Below are positions 1-8,232 of a stretch of DNA of 41,607 nucleotides, piece after piece. This DNA is from Nitrospira sp. (GTDB taxonomy: Bacteria > Nitrospirota > Nitrospiria > Nitrospirales > Nitrospiraceae): the NCBI GenBank assembly GCA_029865345.1, contig JAOUHD010000011.1:1-41607 (forward strand), read 5' to 3'. The notes beneath the pieces were generated by a model. That model did not search any database. It was given only the letters and a program-made list of their open reading frames with translations, and had not been told where the DNA came from. The translations under genes and the position numbers were made by a program. How positions within the stretch are numbered: the first letter of the stretch is position 1; every line of letters starts with the position of its first letter.

Positions 1-81
1 GTGTCCCGTGGATTCTGGATGGCGATAGGGAGTGGGGATGAAGATGACGAGCGATATTCATCCACCGACGAAACTGCGATG

Positions 82-157
82 TGGAGCTGGCGAGAGGAAT
101 CGAACCTCCAACCTGCGGTTTACAAAACCGCTGCTCTGCCGATTGAGCTACGCCAGC
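82..157 (-). tRNA. tRNA-Thr (anticodon UGU)
   Basis: Read on the minus strand this is a full cloverleaf. The acceptor stem is GCTGGCG/CGCCAGC with discriminator T and an encoded CCA at 82-84. The D arm contains GCTC...GAGC. The anticodon stem is GCGGT/ACCGC around the loop TTTGTAA, so the anticodon is UGU, reading ACA threonine codons. The T arm carries the usual TTCGATT loop. It is transcribed away from the flagellar cluster and marks its left boundary. tRNA genes are common integration or rearrangement points, but no attachment repeat was seen here. Confidence 0.95.
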
Positions 158-264
158 CCGCTTGCAAGTTGAGTCCACACGTCGCAGCGCACAGTACCAA
201 CAGGCCGGAGAATCTGTCAAGAAATCTCCCACCCATCAGATCTCAGCCAAGTAACTGATATAAC

Positions 265-293
265 TTGCATTAGATACCACGGGTCATTATTCT
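265..293 (+). promoter_or_regulatory. possible sigma-70 type promoter for the first regulator gene
   Basis: TTGCAT (265-270) and TATTCT (288-293) are separated by exactly 17 bases and lie about 30 bases before the regulator start at 321. Each hexamer matches its consensus only partly. It is the best candidate in the 160-bp gap between the tRNA and the gene, and a housekeeping promoter would suit a top-level flagellar regulator. No sigma-54 motif was seen in this gap. Confidence 0.35.
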
Positions 294-320
294 AACCCCG
301 CATCGAAGTTCGCATTCCAA

Positions 321-1784
321 ATGGTATCACGTATGAGTCAAGCCCACGTGCTCGTTGTTGATGACGACCCTGCCGTCCGGGATGTTCTGCAGGAATTCCT
401 GATGCAGGAGGAGTATAGCGTCTCTACTGCCGAGGACGGTGCCGCGGCAATCCAGGCAGTGAAGGACTCGGTGATTCACATCGTGATCACTGATTTTCAG
501 CTGCCCGATATCGATGGACTCGAGATCATCGATCGCCTGGCGAAGCTCGACGCGAAGATCATTCCCATCATGATGACCGGATTCGGTACGATCGAAACCG
601 CGGTCCGGGCCATGAAGTCTGGCGCATTTGACTTCATTACCAAGCCGTTCGACCTTGAGACCGTGGCCGTGGTGGTTCGGAAGGCGGCAGAGTTCCTGCG
701 GCTTCGGCAAGAAAACCATCTCTTGCGGAAGGCCGTACGCGATCAATATCGACTTGAACATCTGGTGGGCGCCAGCGAGCCGATCCAACACGTGATGGAG
801 TTTGTCCACAAAGTCGCCGACAGCGATAGCACGGTCATGATTCAAGGCGAAAGCGGTACCGGCAAGGAGTTGGTGGCGCGGATGCTCCACTTCAATAGTC
901 TTCGCAAGGATCGTCCGTTGGTCCCGGTGAACTGTGGTGCGATCCCTGAAAATCTGTTGGAGTCGGAACTCTTCGGGCACGAAAAAGGTGCGTTCACTGG
1001 AGCCACGCACCCGCGAATGGGACGTTTTGAACTGGCAAACGGAGGGACCATCTTCCTCGATGAAATCGGCGAAATGAGCCTGCCATTACAAGTGAAAATT
1101 CTTCGAGTATTACAAGAACGGGAATTTGAACGCGTCGGCGGAAATCGGACGATTCATGTGGATGTGCGGATCATTGCCGCGACGAATCAGGATTTGGAAA
1201 CGCTGGTTGAAGAAAAGCGATTTCGCAAAGATCTGTTCTATCGGCTCAATGTAATCCCTATCGTGATTCCTCCTCTACGAGAACGCCGGAGCGATATTCC
1301 GCTCCTTATCGACCATTTCCTGACTCGCTTCAATCAGAGTAAGCACACTCAGGTGTCAGGTCTTGCTCCCGATGTGCTTCAAATGTTGACCGAGTACGAC
1401 TGGCCTGGCAACATTCGGGAGTTAGAGAACATGATCGAGCGATTGGTCGTGCTGAAGAAGCACGGCGTCCTTTCCGTTGGAGATTTACCTGAGAAAATCT
1501 GTCGGAGGCCGCCGGCCCCCGAGCTCAAGGAGCAGTTTATCCGGTTCAGTGAGGACGGCATCAATCTTTCCAGAGAGGTTGAACAGTACGAAAAACATCT
1601 CATCATGGAAGCCCTGCGGAAAGCTAACGGCGTCACCTCGCGGGCAGCGCAGTTGCTCCACTTGAACCGGACGACGTTGGTTGAAAAGCTGAAACGTAAG
1701 GGGGTGGATCCACGATCTCAATTGGAAACCCTCCCGCTCTGGCCACGCTCTTCCAGTCAAAAGATTGACGACCTATCGACCTAG
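321..1784 (+). CDS. sigma-54 dependent response regulator, FleQ/FlrA-like flagellar master activator
   Basis: NtrC-type regulator of 487 aa. Residues 8-125 form a receiver domain with the acidic cluster D14-D16, phosphoacceptor D58, T86 and K108 all present. Residues about 147-370 form the AAA+ domain, with Walker A GESGTGKE (176-183), the sigma-54 contact loop GAFTGA (223-228) and Walker B D247-E248. A Fis-type helix-turn-helix lies at about 436-461. The HTH sequence LNRTTLVEKLKRKG closely recalls FleQ/FlrA, the top regulators of polar flagella. In those proteins the receiver is usually degenerate; here it looks phosphorylatable. The start could be 321 or the ATG at 333, since neither has a clear ribosome binding site. 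It most likely activates the sigma-54 promoters found downstream. The family is certain; the exact role is inferred from position and the HTH. Confidence 0.88.
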   Translation: MVSRMSQAHVLVVDDDPAVRDVLQEFLMQEEYSVSTAEDGAAAIQAVKDSVIHIVITDFQLPDIDGLEIIDRLAKLDAKIIPIMMTGFGTIETAVRAMKSGAFDFITKPFDLETVAVVVRKAAEFLRLRQENHLLRKAVRDQYRLEHLVGASEPIQHVMEFVHKVADSDSTVMIQGESGTGKELVARMLHFNSLRKDRPLVPVNCGAIPENLLESELFGHEKGAFTGATHPRMGRFELANGGTIFLDEIGEMSLPLQVKILRVLQEREFERVGGNRTIHVDVRIIAATNQDLETLVEEKRFRKDLFYRLNVIPIVIPPLRERRSDIPLLIDHFLTRFNQSKHTQVSGLAPDVLQMLTEYDWPGNIRELENMIERLVVLKKHGVLSVGDLPEKICRRPPAPELKEQFIRFSEDGINLSREVEQYEKHLIMEALRKANGVTSRAAQLLHLNRTTLVEKLKRKGVDPRSQLETLPLWPRSSSQKIDDLST

Positions 1785-1872
1785 CCGATGCCAATCCTGA
1801 CGCGGTCTATCCAAGTTCTCGAGTTGCCTCGATAACTCATCTGATTTCCTGAGAGTTTTCGACCTGTCTCCA

Positions 1873-1888
1873 GGGCATGAGCTTTGCT
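1873..1888 (+). promoter_or_regulatory. possible sigma-54 promoter before the TPR gene
   Basis: GGGCATGAGCTTTGCT has GG (1874-1875) and GC (1886-1887) at the exact 10-base separation of -24/-12 promoters, with good flanks. Transcription would start near 1899, only about 4 bases before the GTG at 1903. The message would then be nearly leaderless, which fits the lack of any ribosome binding site. The tight placement makes this less certain than the other sigma-54 sites. Confidence 0.35.
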
Positions 1889-1902
1889 GATGCCCTATCG
1901 CC

Positions 1903-4077
1903 GTGTATCGATACTATTTACGATATTGCCAACTCGTCTTCTCGATTGCTGCTTGGATGGCGTGCTCTTCGATGGCAATTGGGGCGGTTCCCTCGCAGCC
2001 TACTCCCTCAAGCGACGCGGTCACCGAACGAGCAACTTCGATACGGAACCCAGTACCAATTGAGGGACTCGTACGACTCTTGCCTGATGATGGGCCTCGT
2101 CCGGAAGGCCAATCGTCGGGCATTGATGGACTCGCCTGGCAAGAAGGCCGGTCTGCGTACCGGAAGAACGCATGGCCGGAGGCGCAGCGGTTCTTTGGGA
2201 CTATCGTCAAGGAACATCCAGAAAGTCCACTCGTCCCATCTGCGAAAGCTTTCTTGGTTGAGCTCTTGTTGCAGGATGAGGTCACGGGGGAAACCCGATC
2301 CGAGGCGATTCAGGAGTATAAAAAACTCCTTCGGAACCATCCACAATCGTCAAACGCTCGGAGAGCAGAATGGCGGGTCGCGGATCTATATTTCGAGCAA
2401 GGCGCGTTCCAAGAGGCACAGGCGTTTTACGAGAACGCCATGGCCCATTCCGTCAATCTTCCCTTTGACGGCAATCGGGCTTTGTTGGGGCTTGGCTATA
2501 CATTCATGGCCATGGGGAAATGGAGCGACGCTGAGCATGCGTTTGCGAACGTGCGAAAGCGAAGTGAGGACGAGCAGTTGCTCCAAGGAGCGACGTTGGG
2601 ATTGGCTCATGCGCTGTTCAGAGCGCAGCGATTTTCCGAAGCGCAGCGGATCTACGATATCAGCTATCGACGATGGCCGCATCTCCTGAGGGGCGATCCG
2701 TTGTCGCTTCAGCAGTATGCCCTCACGCAAGTGAAACTGCATCATGAGGCTTCCGCGCGAGAACTCATGCTGCTCTTTTACAATCTCCATCCTCGCCATG
2801 AGTATGCGCCTACGGCTCTGCTGCACGTGGCTGAGAGTTTACGAGCTGGTGCTAAACAGCCGCTTGCCGAGTTCGTCTACGCGCTGATCCTTTCGCTCTA
2901 TCCGGACAGCACGTCGGATGCGACGGCCAAACTGCGGCTGGCCGCACTCCGCGCAGAGAATATGTTACCGGCTGGAAGCAATGCGCTCGGGCTCACGGTC
3001 AGCGCCATGATCCACAACGTGCCAGTTCCGGACCAGACCGACGCCTCCTACCGATCGATGCTGGAAGAGATTGCGACTCGAGAGGCGAGCAATTCAATGG
3101 GTAGCGAGGCCCTGTACTACCTTGGTAAGGGGTATGAAGGCGCAGGCGACACGAATCGCGCGCTTCAAACCTACAAGGAGATCACGCTTCGAGCTACCAA
3201 TAAGAACAACCTATGGGCCATCAAATCCACAGAGCGCCTGTCTGCTCTGTTGACACCCTGGATCGAAGCGGCGATCGCATCGCACGACGATCTGACAGTT
3301 GTCAGTCTATTTCACAGGCAGGGAGCAATGGCCGAACAGCATTATGCGCGTTCCCCTCTGTTGCTGAACATCGCGGAATCCCATCGGCGTCTCGGCTTTT
3401 CACCGGAAGCCGTGCGGCTGTATCAGCAGGTTCTTAAATCGCACAACGATTCGGTGTTGCTCGAAGCGGCTTTGATCAGCCTTGGAGGGATCTACCTGGA
3501 TCAGCGAGATCCTGAGGCCGCCAGAAAAATGTTGGAGCGATACCGATTTCAGTTCCCTCTCGGTAAATACAACGTGGAGGTGCTGCATCTTTTGATTGAG
3601 GCCATGAGGCAACAGCGGGATCTGCAAGGGCTTCTCCATCTGTGCCGGATGTGGTTGTTGCGCCACCCGGTTCATCCTGAACGACCAGCTATGTATGTGG
3701 AGTTAGCCAAGACGCTGGGAGAATTGGATAAGCTGGATGAGTCTGCCCTGGCCTACGAAGAGGCGTTCAAGGCCGGCGCGGTGCAAGCGTCCAATACACT
3801 TGTTTCCTATGCCGATACGTTATCTCGATTGAATCGACATGAGCGGGCTATTACAGCCTACCAATTAGTGCTGGCTAAGAAACCGAACGTGTCTCACGCC
3901 GATTGGGCGCGGCTGCAAACAGCCAACCATTGGACGGCCTTGAAGCAATACGATCGCGCCACCGTGGCGCTGGCCGAGCTTGAGGTCACGGACGATCCAA
4001 TCCTCAATCGCCTTTCAGCGTCCCTTAAAACAAGTTTGCGAGCGGTCAGTCATTCGAGGAAGCAGGAGGGGCTATGA
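1903..4077 (+). CDS. exported tetratricopeptide-repeat protein of unknown function
   Basis: A 724-aa protein with a short basic N-terminus and a hydrophobic stretch (residues about 9-28) ending in AIGA, a likely type I signal peptide, so it should act in the periplasm or envelope. Residues from about 75 to 700 are helical-pair repeats of TPR type, rich in A-x-x-x-Y/F and L-G/A patterns and frequent HP turns, as in scaffold proteins. GTG at 1903 is the most upstream possible start, because the frame is closed by TGA at 1888-1890. It has no Shine-Dalgarno sequence; the signal peptide is the reason for choosing it. The gene overlaps the kinase gene by 4 bases (ATGA), so the two are translationally coupled. 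A TPR envelope protein is not a standard neighbour of FlrB/FlrC. It may sense or support the envelope-spanning motor; this is speculation. Confidence 0.75.
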   Translation: MYRYYLRYCQLVFSIAAWMACSSMAIGAVPSQPTPSSDAVTERATSIRNPVPIEGLVRLLPDDGPRPEGQSSGIDGLAWQEGRSAYRKNAWPEAQRFFGTIVKEHPESPLVPSAKAFLVELLLQDEVTGETRSEAIQEYKKLLRNHPQSSNARRAEWRVADLYFEQGAFQEAQAFYENAMAHSVNLPFDGNRALLGLGYTFMAMGKWSDAEHAFANVRKRSEDEQLLQGATLGLAHALFRAQRFSEAQRIYDISYRRWPHLLRGDPLSLQQYALTQVKLHHEASARELMLLFYNLHPRHEYAPTALLHVAESLRAGAKQPLAEFVYALILSLYPDSTSDATAKLRLAALRAENMLPAGSNALGLTVSAMIHNVPVPDQTDASYRSMLEEIATREASNSMGSEALYYLGKGYEGAGDTNRALQTYKEITLRATNKNNLWAIKSTERLSALLTPWIEAAIASHDDLTVVSLFHRQGAMAEQHYARSPLLLNIAESHRRLGFSPEAVRLYQQVLKSHNDSVLLEAALISLGGIYLDQRDPEAARKMLERYRFQFPLGKYNVEVLHLLIEAMRQQRDLQGLLHLCRMWLLRHPVHPERPAMYVELAKTLGELDKLDESALAYEEAFKAGAVQASNTLVSYADTLSRLNRHERAITAYQLVLAKKPNVSHADWARLQTANHWTALKQYDRATVALAELEVTDDPILNRLSASLKTSLRAVSHSRKQEGL

Positions 4078-5375
4078 CGAGTGCTATGACCAAACATCCG
4101 GAAGAACGGGAGCTGCTGCAAGCCGCCTTCAGAAGTTTTGATGAGGCGGCTCACACGTTGCAGCAATCATACAGTGCGCTGACAACACGTGTGGAGCAGA
4201 TGGATCTGGAGTTGGCGCAGAGCAACGAGGCGCTCCGCCGGCAGCTGTGTGACAACGAGGCCATGCGTGTCCATCTGGACGGGATTCTTGAGTCCTTGTC
4301 TATGGGGGTCTTGGTGATGGACGACTGCGAAATGATCACTCGCAGCAATCGCGCCGCCGAGGCGCTACTTGGCGTCACAGATGACGAACTGCGGAACCGT
4401 CGTGCGTCTGAAATATTGGCGGGTGCTGGTCTTGGCGTGTGTGATCGGCCTCAACGCATCGGTCAGGCAGTCGTCTCCATTAGCCAGGTTCCACTTCGCA
4501 ACGATTCCGGAGAGCACTCCGGACACCTCATCCTGTTTCAGGACATCACGCGTATTTATCAATTGGAAGAACAGTTGCAGCGCAAGGAACGACTGGCGGC
4601 CATGGGAGAGCTGATCGGGCGGATTGCCCACGAGATCAGAAATCCATTGGGCAGCGTCGAGCTCTTCGCGTCCATGCTGCAGCGAGATCTCGGCGAGCAG
4701 TCGTCCGCCAAACGCTACGCGCAACAAATCTCGCAAGCCGTCCAGTCGATGGATCGCTTACTGACCAATCTTTTGCTGTATACGCGGCCGGTTCACTTGG
4801 CTCGTGGCTGGCACTTGGCCGAAGCGTTGATCGACGAATCGATCAAGTTGGCGGCCCATGCGATTACCAAGGTGCCGGTGGAAATCCGAGTGGACATCAG
4901 TCAAGAAATTCATTCGATGTGGTGTCACGACGGACAGTTGAAACAAGTGCTCGTGAATCTGGTCGTGAATGCAGTGCAGGCGATGCCGAATGGAGGGGTT
5001 CTGGCGATCAGTCTTTGCCAGGAACCGTCGCGGACACTTGGTATACCCGCTGTTCGACTAACTGTCCGGGACTCCGGCATTGGCATCCCTCCGGCCCATC
5101 AGTCGCGCATATTCGATCCGTTTTTCTCGACGAAAGATGAGGGGACCGGCCTTGGTCTGGCGATTGTCTATTCGATAGTCGACGCGCACCAGGGACGGAT
5201 CGATGTCGATAGTACAGTCGGGCAGGGCACCGCATGCTCCATTATTCTGCCTCATCCAGCAATCGGTGGAGATCCCCATGCGGTGCAGACTCCAACGCGG
5301 AACGAGCTGAAAGCGAGTCAATCCTACCCGAGTGAGCACACTATGGAATTAGTGGAGGAGTGGTCTCATGAATGA
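4074..5375 (+). CDS. soluble PAS-domain sensor histidine kinase, FlrB/FleS-like
   Basis: A 433-aa cytoplasmic kinase with no membrane segments. A coiled coil occupies residues about 30-66 and a PAS domain about 68-165. The dimerisation and phosphoacceptor helix follows with H186 in GRIAHEIRNPLG. The HATPase domain has the N box around N295-N299, G1 DSGIG (333-337), an F box FFSTK and G2 GTGLGL (357-362). The strong site aggaggggct precedes ATG 4074. It overlaps the TPR gene by 4 bases and the next regulator by 8 bases. In Vibrio and Pseudomonas a soluble kinase of this design phosphorylates FlrC/FleR when the basal body forms. It is the only histidine kinase in the window, so it is the natural donor for the three receiver domains encoded here. 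Confidence 0.9.
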   Translation: MTSAMTKHPEERELLQAAFRSFDEAAHTLQQSYSALTTRVEQMDLELAQSNEALRRQLCDNEAMRVHLDGILESLSMGVLVMDDCEMITRSNRAAEALLGVTDDELRNRRASEILAGAGLGVCDRPQRIGQAVVSISQVPLRNDSGEHSGHLILFQDITRIYQLEEQLQRKERLAAMGELIGRIAHEIRNPLGSVELFASMLQRDLGEQSSAKRYAQQISQAVQSMDRLLTNLLLYTRPVHLARGWHLAEALIDESIKLAAHAITKVPVEIRVDISQEIHSMWCHDGQLKQVLVNLVVNAVQAMPNGGVLAISLCQEPSRTLGIPAVRLTVRDSGIGIPPAHQSRIFDPFFSTKDEGTGLGLAIVYSIVDAHQGRIDVDSTVGQGTACSIILPHPAIGGDPHAVQTPTRNELKASQSYPSEHTMELVEEWSHE

Positions 5376-6783
5376 CCGCGAGAAGAGTAGCCCTCTTTCT
5401 GACCATGGTGACGAGAGCGAGCGCATTCTCATCGTCGATGACGACCCATCGATGCGAACGGCGCTGATGGAGACGGTCAAGCGACTCGGCTATTCCGTAC
5501 AAGGGGCAGTCGATGGAATGGATGCCATTGAACGGATTCCCCATTTTCGTCCATGGATGGTGCTGACCGATCTCAAGATGCCGCGTCTGAATGGGCTCGA
5601 ATTGATTAAGGAAGTCAAGGCGCGCGCTCCTCATGCGACGATCGTTCTGATGACGGCGTATGGGGCCATAGAGACCGCGGTCGAGGCCATGAAGTTGGGC
5701 GCCAGCGAGTATCTCTTGAAACCGTTTTCCATGGACTTGCTGGAGCGAGTCATCGTGAATCTCAAGTCGGGACGAGACGTAGGGGCCATCACGGGTCACC
5801 CGTCTCACCCAACGGAAAACCGGGCTCTGCTAAGCCAAGACCCAGGCATGATTAGGCTCTTAAGCACGATCGAAGGGGTAGCGTCCAGCCAGGCCACAGT
5901 CTTGATTCAAGGAGAGAGTGGCACCGGAAAAGAGCTGTTAGCCAGATTTATCCATAATCGGAGCCCGCGGGCGCATCGCCCGTTCATCGCGGTGAATTGT
6001 GCGGCATTACCGGATGGGCTCCTTGAGAGTGAGCTCTTTGGCCACGAGCGTGGTGCGTTCACTGGGGCGTTACTCAAAAAGATCGGCAAGTTTGAGATGG
6101 CGCATATGGGCACATTGCTCCTGGACGAAATCAGTGAAATGAACCTGAGTTTGCAGGCCAAGTTACTGCGCGTATTACAGGAGCGCGAAGTCGATCGGAT
6201 CGGGGGGCGCGACCCTGTGTCAGTCAATATACGAGTGATCGCGACGACCAATCGCGCGCTCTATCGGGAAGTCGAGCAAGGACGTTTTCGAGAGGATCTG
6301 TACTATCGTCTAAACGTCTTTCCTGTCACCGTTCCACCGCTACGTGAACGCACGATCGATATTCCATTGCTCGCGCGTCATTTTGTGAGCCAGTCGGCCA
6401 CGAGGAACGGTCTCACGCCACCGACATTATCTGATAGCGCGTGTGCGCATCTGCAACGGTTGGCATGGAAGGGAAATGTCCGTGAATTAGAGAATGTCAT
6501 GGAACGGGGGGTGTTGCTGGCGAGGTCTGGCCCTATCCTTCCCGAACACTGTCCGCCTGAACTGAACGGAGAACAGCGGGTCCAGTCTGCCCATCCGCAA
6601 CAACCGGCCAACGGGTCGTTGTGGGAAATGGAACGAGAGTTAATTTTTAAGACATTGGCACGAGTGAAGGAGAATCGTACGCATGCGGCGAAAGAGTTGG
6701 GGATCAGCATTCGTACGTTACGAAATAAGCTGCGAGAGTATCGAGAAGGTGAGCGACCCTGTTCGATTACCGGAGGACCATAA
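5368..6783 (+). CDS. sigma-54 dependent response regulator, FlrC/FleR-like
   Basis: A 471-aa NtrC-family activator. The receiver domain (about 18-135) has the acidic residues D24-D26, phosphoacceptor D68, T96 and K118. The AAA+ domain has Walker A GESGTGKE (182-189), GAFTGA (229-234) and D253-E254. The C-terminal Fis-type HTH is at about 433-458 (AAKELGISIRTLRNKL). The start lies 8 bases inside the kinase gene, so kinase and regulator are coupled. As the FlrC/FleR member of the pair, it would switch on middle flagellar genes (rod, hook, export) through sigma-54 promoters such as the one just downstream before flgB. Confidence 0.92.
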   Translation: MNDREKSSPLSDHGDESERILIVDDDPSMRTALMETVKRLGYSVQGAVDGMDAIERIPHFRPWMVLTDLKMPRLNGLELIKEVKARAPHATIVLMTAYGAIETAVEAMKLGASEYLLKPFSMDLLERVIVNLKSGRDVGAITGHPSHPTENRALLSQDPGMIRLLSTIEGVASSQATVLIQGESGTGKELLARFIHNRSPRAHRPFIAVNCAALPDGLLESELFGHERGAFTGALLKKIGKFEMAHMGTLLLDEISEMNLSLQAKLLRVLQEREVDRIGGRDPVSVNIRVIATTNRALYREVEQGRFREDLYYRLNVFPVTVPPLRERTIDIPLLARHFVSQSATRNGLTPPTLSDSACAHLQRLAWKGNVRELENVMERGVLLARSGPILPEHCPPELNGEQRVQSAHPQQPANGSLWEMERELIFKTLARVKENRTHAAKELGISIRTLRNKLREYREGERPCSITGGP

Positions 6784-6918
6784 GCGCGGCAAGAATTGCC
6801 GGCCGGCAAATTTGTTCGGTGGCGGCAAGGGTCAAACGGAGAGTCATAGGCGCGGGGAGCGAAAACCAATGGGCGTTGCAGAAGGCCGCGCTCATGGCCA
6901 TCGCCTCAGCACTCAGGC

Positions 6919-6934
6919 AGGCATTATGGTTGCA
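6919..6934 (+). promoter_or_regulatory. sigma-54 promoter for flgB operon
   Basis: AGGCATTATGGTTGCA has GG (6920-6921) and GC (6932-6933) exactly 10 bases apart, with a perfect TTGCA -12 element. The -24 element matches less well (AGGCATT against TGGCACG). The predicted start near 6945 leaves a leader of about 27 bases containing AAAGGAG before ATG 6972. It lies in the 188-bp gap after the sigma-54 regulator. Confidence 0.6.
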
Positions 6935-6971
6935 ATGACAACGAGCAGCCGATGGAAAGGAGCCGAAGAGC

Positions 6972-7382
6972 ATGATGATCTTTGACAAAACCATGCGACT
7001 GTTACAGCGGAGTTTGGATCTTCGCGGTGCGCGACAGCGTGTGATCGCCTCGAACCTGGCCAACGAAGAAACGCCGGGGTATCGCGCGTCCGAGTTGACA
7101 TTTATGGACCAATTGCAGTCGGCCCACAAGGGCCAGCTGCCCATCGTCCTGGCGGCGACTCAGTCTCGGCATTTCGGCATGCATGGGCCGCAGGGTGTAC
7201 AGGTGGTGACGGGAAAACTCAGTGAAGTTCCAGCCGGCGATCTCCCGCTCGATGCCAATTCCGTCAATCTCGAGCTCGAGATGGCCAAATTGTCCGAGAA
7301 CGCCATGCAGTACAACACAGCGGCCACGATACTGGCCAAGAAGTTTCACGGATTGCTGAATGTGATACGAGAAGGGAGATAA
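6972..7382 (+). CDS. flgB: flagellar basal-body rod protein FlgB
   Basis: A 136-aa proximal rod subunit. The N-terminal rod-family signature SNLANEETPGYRA (about residues 29-41) is clear, and the C-terminal half carries the short helix typical of FlgB. It is exported by the flagellar type III system and polymerises at the MS ring. GAAAGGAG nine bases upstream supports ATG 6972; an ATG directly follows at 6975. It is the first gene of the flgB-flgC-fliE-fliF block. Confidence 0.95.
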   Translation: MMIFDKTMRLLQRSLDLRGARQRVIASNLANEETPGYRASELTFMDQLQSAHKGQLPIVLAATQSRHFGMHGPQGVQVVTGKLSEVPAGDLPLDANSVNLELEMAKLSENAMQYNTAATILAKKFHGLLNVIREGR

Positions 7383-7445
7383 CGCCTAGCCCGCTCGGAT
7401 GGTCGACATCGGCAAGCGGTTGACGGTTGATAGAGGAGGTTCATC

Positions 7446-7895
7446 ATGGAAATGTCCGACAGTATGGCTGTATCGGTATCCGGTTTGGACGCCCAACGGC
7501 GGCGACTCAATGTCATTGCGAGCAATCTTGCGAACGCCCAATCAACGAAAACACCGACTGGCGGTCCGTACAAGCGGCGGGATGTCGTCTTTCGCTCAAC
7601 GGCGGTTCCAAGCTCATTTCATGGGACTTTTCGACAAATCGCCGTTGGGCGGTCGGCACATGCGCTCGAAGGGGTCTCCGTCGCTCGAGTGGTGGAAGAT
7701 TCCAAACCAGGCCAACTCATCTATGATCCTCATCATCCGGATGCCAATCCCAAAGGGTTTGTGCGTCTTCCCAATGTGAATGTCATGGAAGAAATGGTGA
7801 ATATGATCGGTGCGTCGCGTGCGTACGAAGCGAACGTTCAAGCCATCAACGCAACACGTGCCATGTGGAACAAGGCACTGGAAATTGGGAGGTGA
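7446..7895 (+). CDS. flgC: flagellar basal-body rod protein FlgC
   Basis: A 149-aa rod subunit. It has the N-terminal ASNLANAQSTKTP signature and the C-terminal helix with EEMVNMIGASRAYEANV, both typical of FlgC. A strong GGAGG lies just before ATG 7446. Its stop overlaps the start region of fliE, so expression is coupled. Confidence 0.96.
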   Translation: MEMSDSMAVSVSGLDAQRRRLNVIASNLANAQSTKTPTGGPYKRRDVVFRSTAVPSSFHGTFRQIAVGRSAHALEGVSVARVVEDSKPGQLIYDPHHPDANPKGFVRLPNVNVMEEMVNMIGASRAYEANVQAINATRAMWNKALEIGR

Positions 7896-7897
7896 TG

Positions 7898-8200
7898 ATG
7901 AATCAGATTTACGGTCCGACATCAGGTATCGCTCCGATTCGCGATGTGGCCCCAGGCGGGTCGGCCGGAACGTCAGGTGCCTCGGGGTTCATGGATTCGC
8001 TCAAATCTGCAATCGGAAAGGTCAACGACACGCAAGTGGAAGCCGGCCGAGCGGTTGGTGATCTCATGACAGGCGAGACGCAGGACCTTCACCGTACGAT
8101 GGTTGCGCTGCAGCAAGCAGACGTGTCGTTCCAATTGATGATGCAAATCAGGAACAAACTGGTCACGGCGTATGAAGAGATTCAACGGATGCAGATGTAA
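7898..8200 (+). CDS. fliE: flagellar hook-basal body complex protein FliE
   Basis: A 100-aa protein, the normal length. FliE joins the MS ring (FliF) to the rod. The C-terminal half (DLHRTMVALQQADVSFQLMM, then RNKLVTAYEEIQRMQM) is diagnostic. GGGAGG inside the end of flgC suits ATG 7898; the overlapping ATG at 7895 is also possible. The longer frame opening at 7865 would lie inside flgC and is not needed. Confidence 0.93.
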   Translation: MNQIYGPTSGIAPIRDVAPGGSAGTSGASGFMDSLKSAIGKVNDTQVEAGRAVGDLMTGETQDLHRTMVALQQADVSFQLMMQIRNKLVTAYEEIQRMQM

Positions 8201-8232
8201 GAGGTCAGGCACGATGAAGGAGCGTGGGTAGA

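Noticed and set aside
1..258. Open frame of 85 codons on the + strand at the left edge
   Set aside because: It runs through the antisense of the tRNA-Thr gene and has no protein-like features.
842..1051. Minus-strand frames opposite the AAA+ domains and other conserved genes
   Set aside because: They mirror strongly coding + strand genes and show no independent signals.
1877..2689. 270-codon frame overlapping the start of the TPR gene
   Set aside because: Its product is very rich in R and S with no family features, while the overlapping frame encodes a clear signal peptide and TPR repeats.
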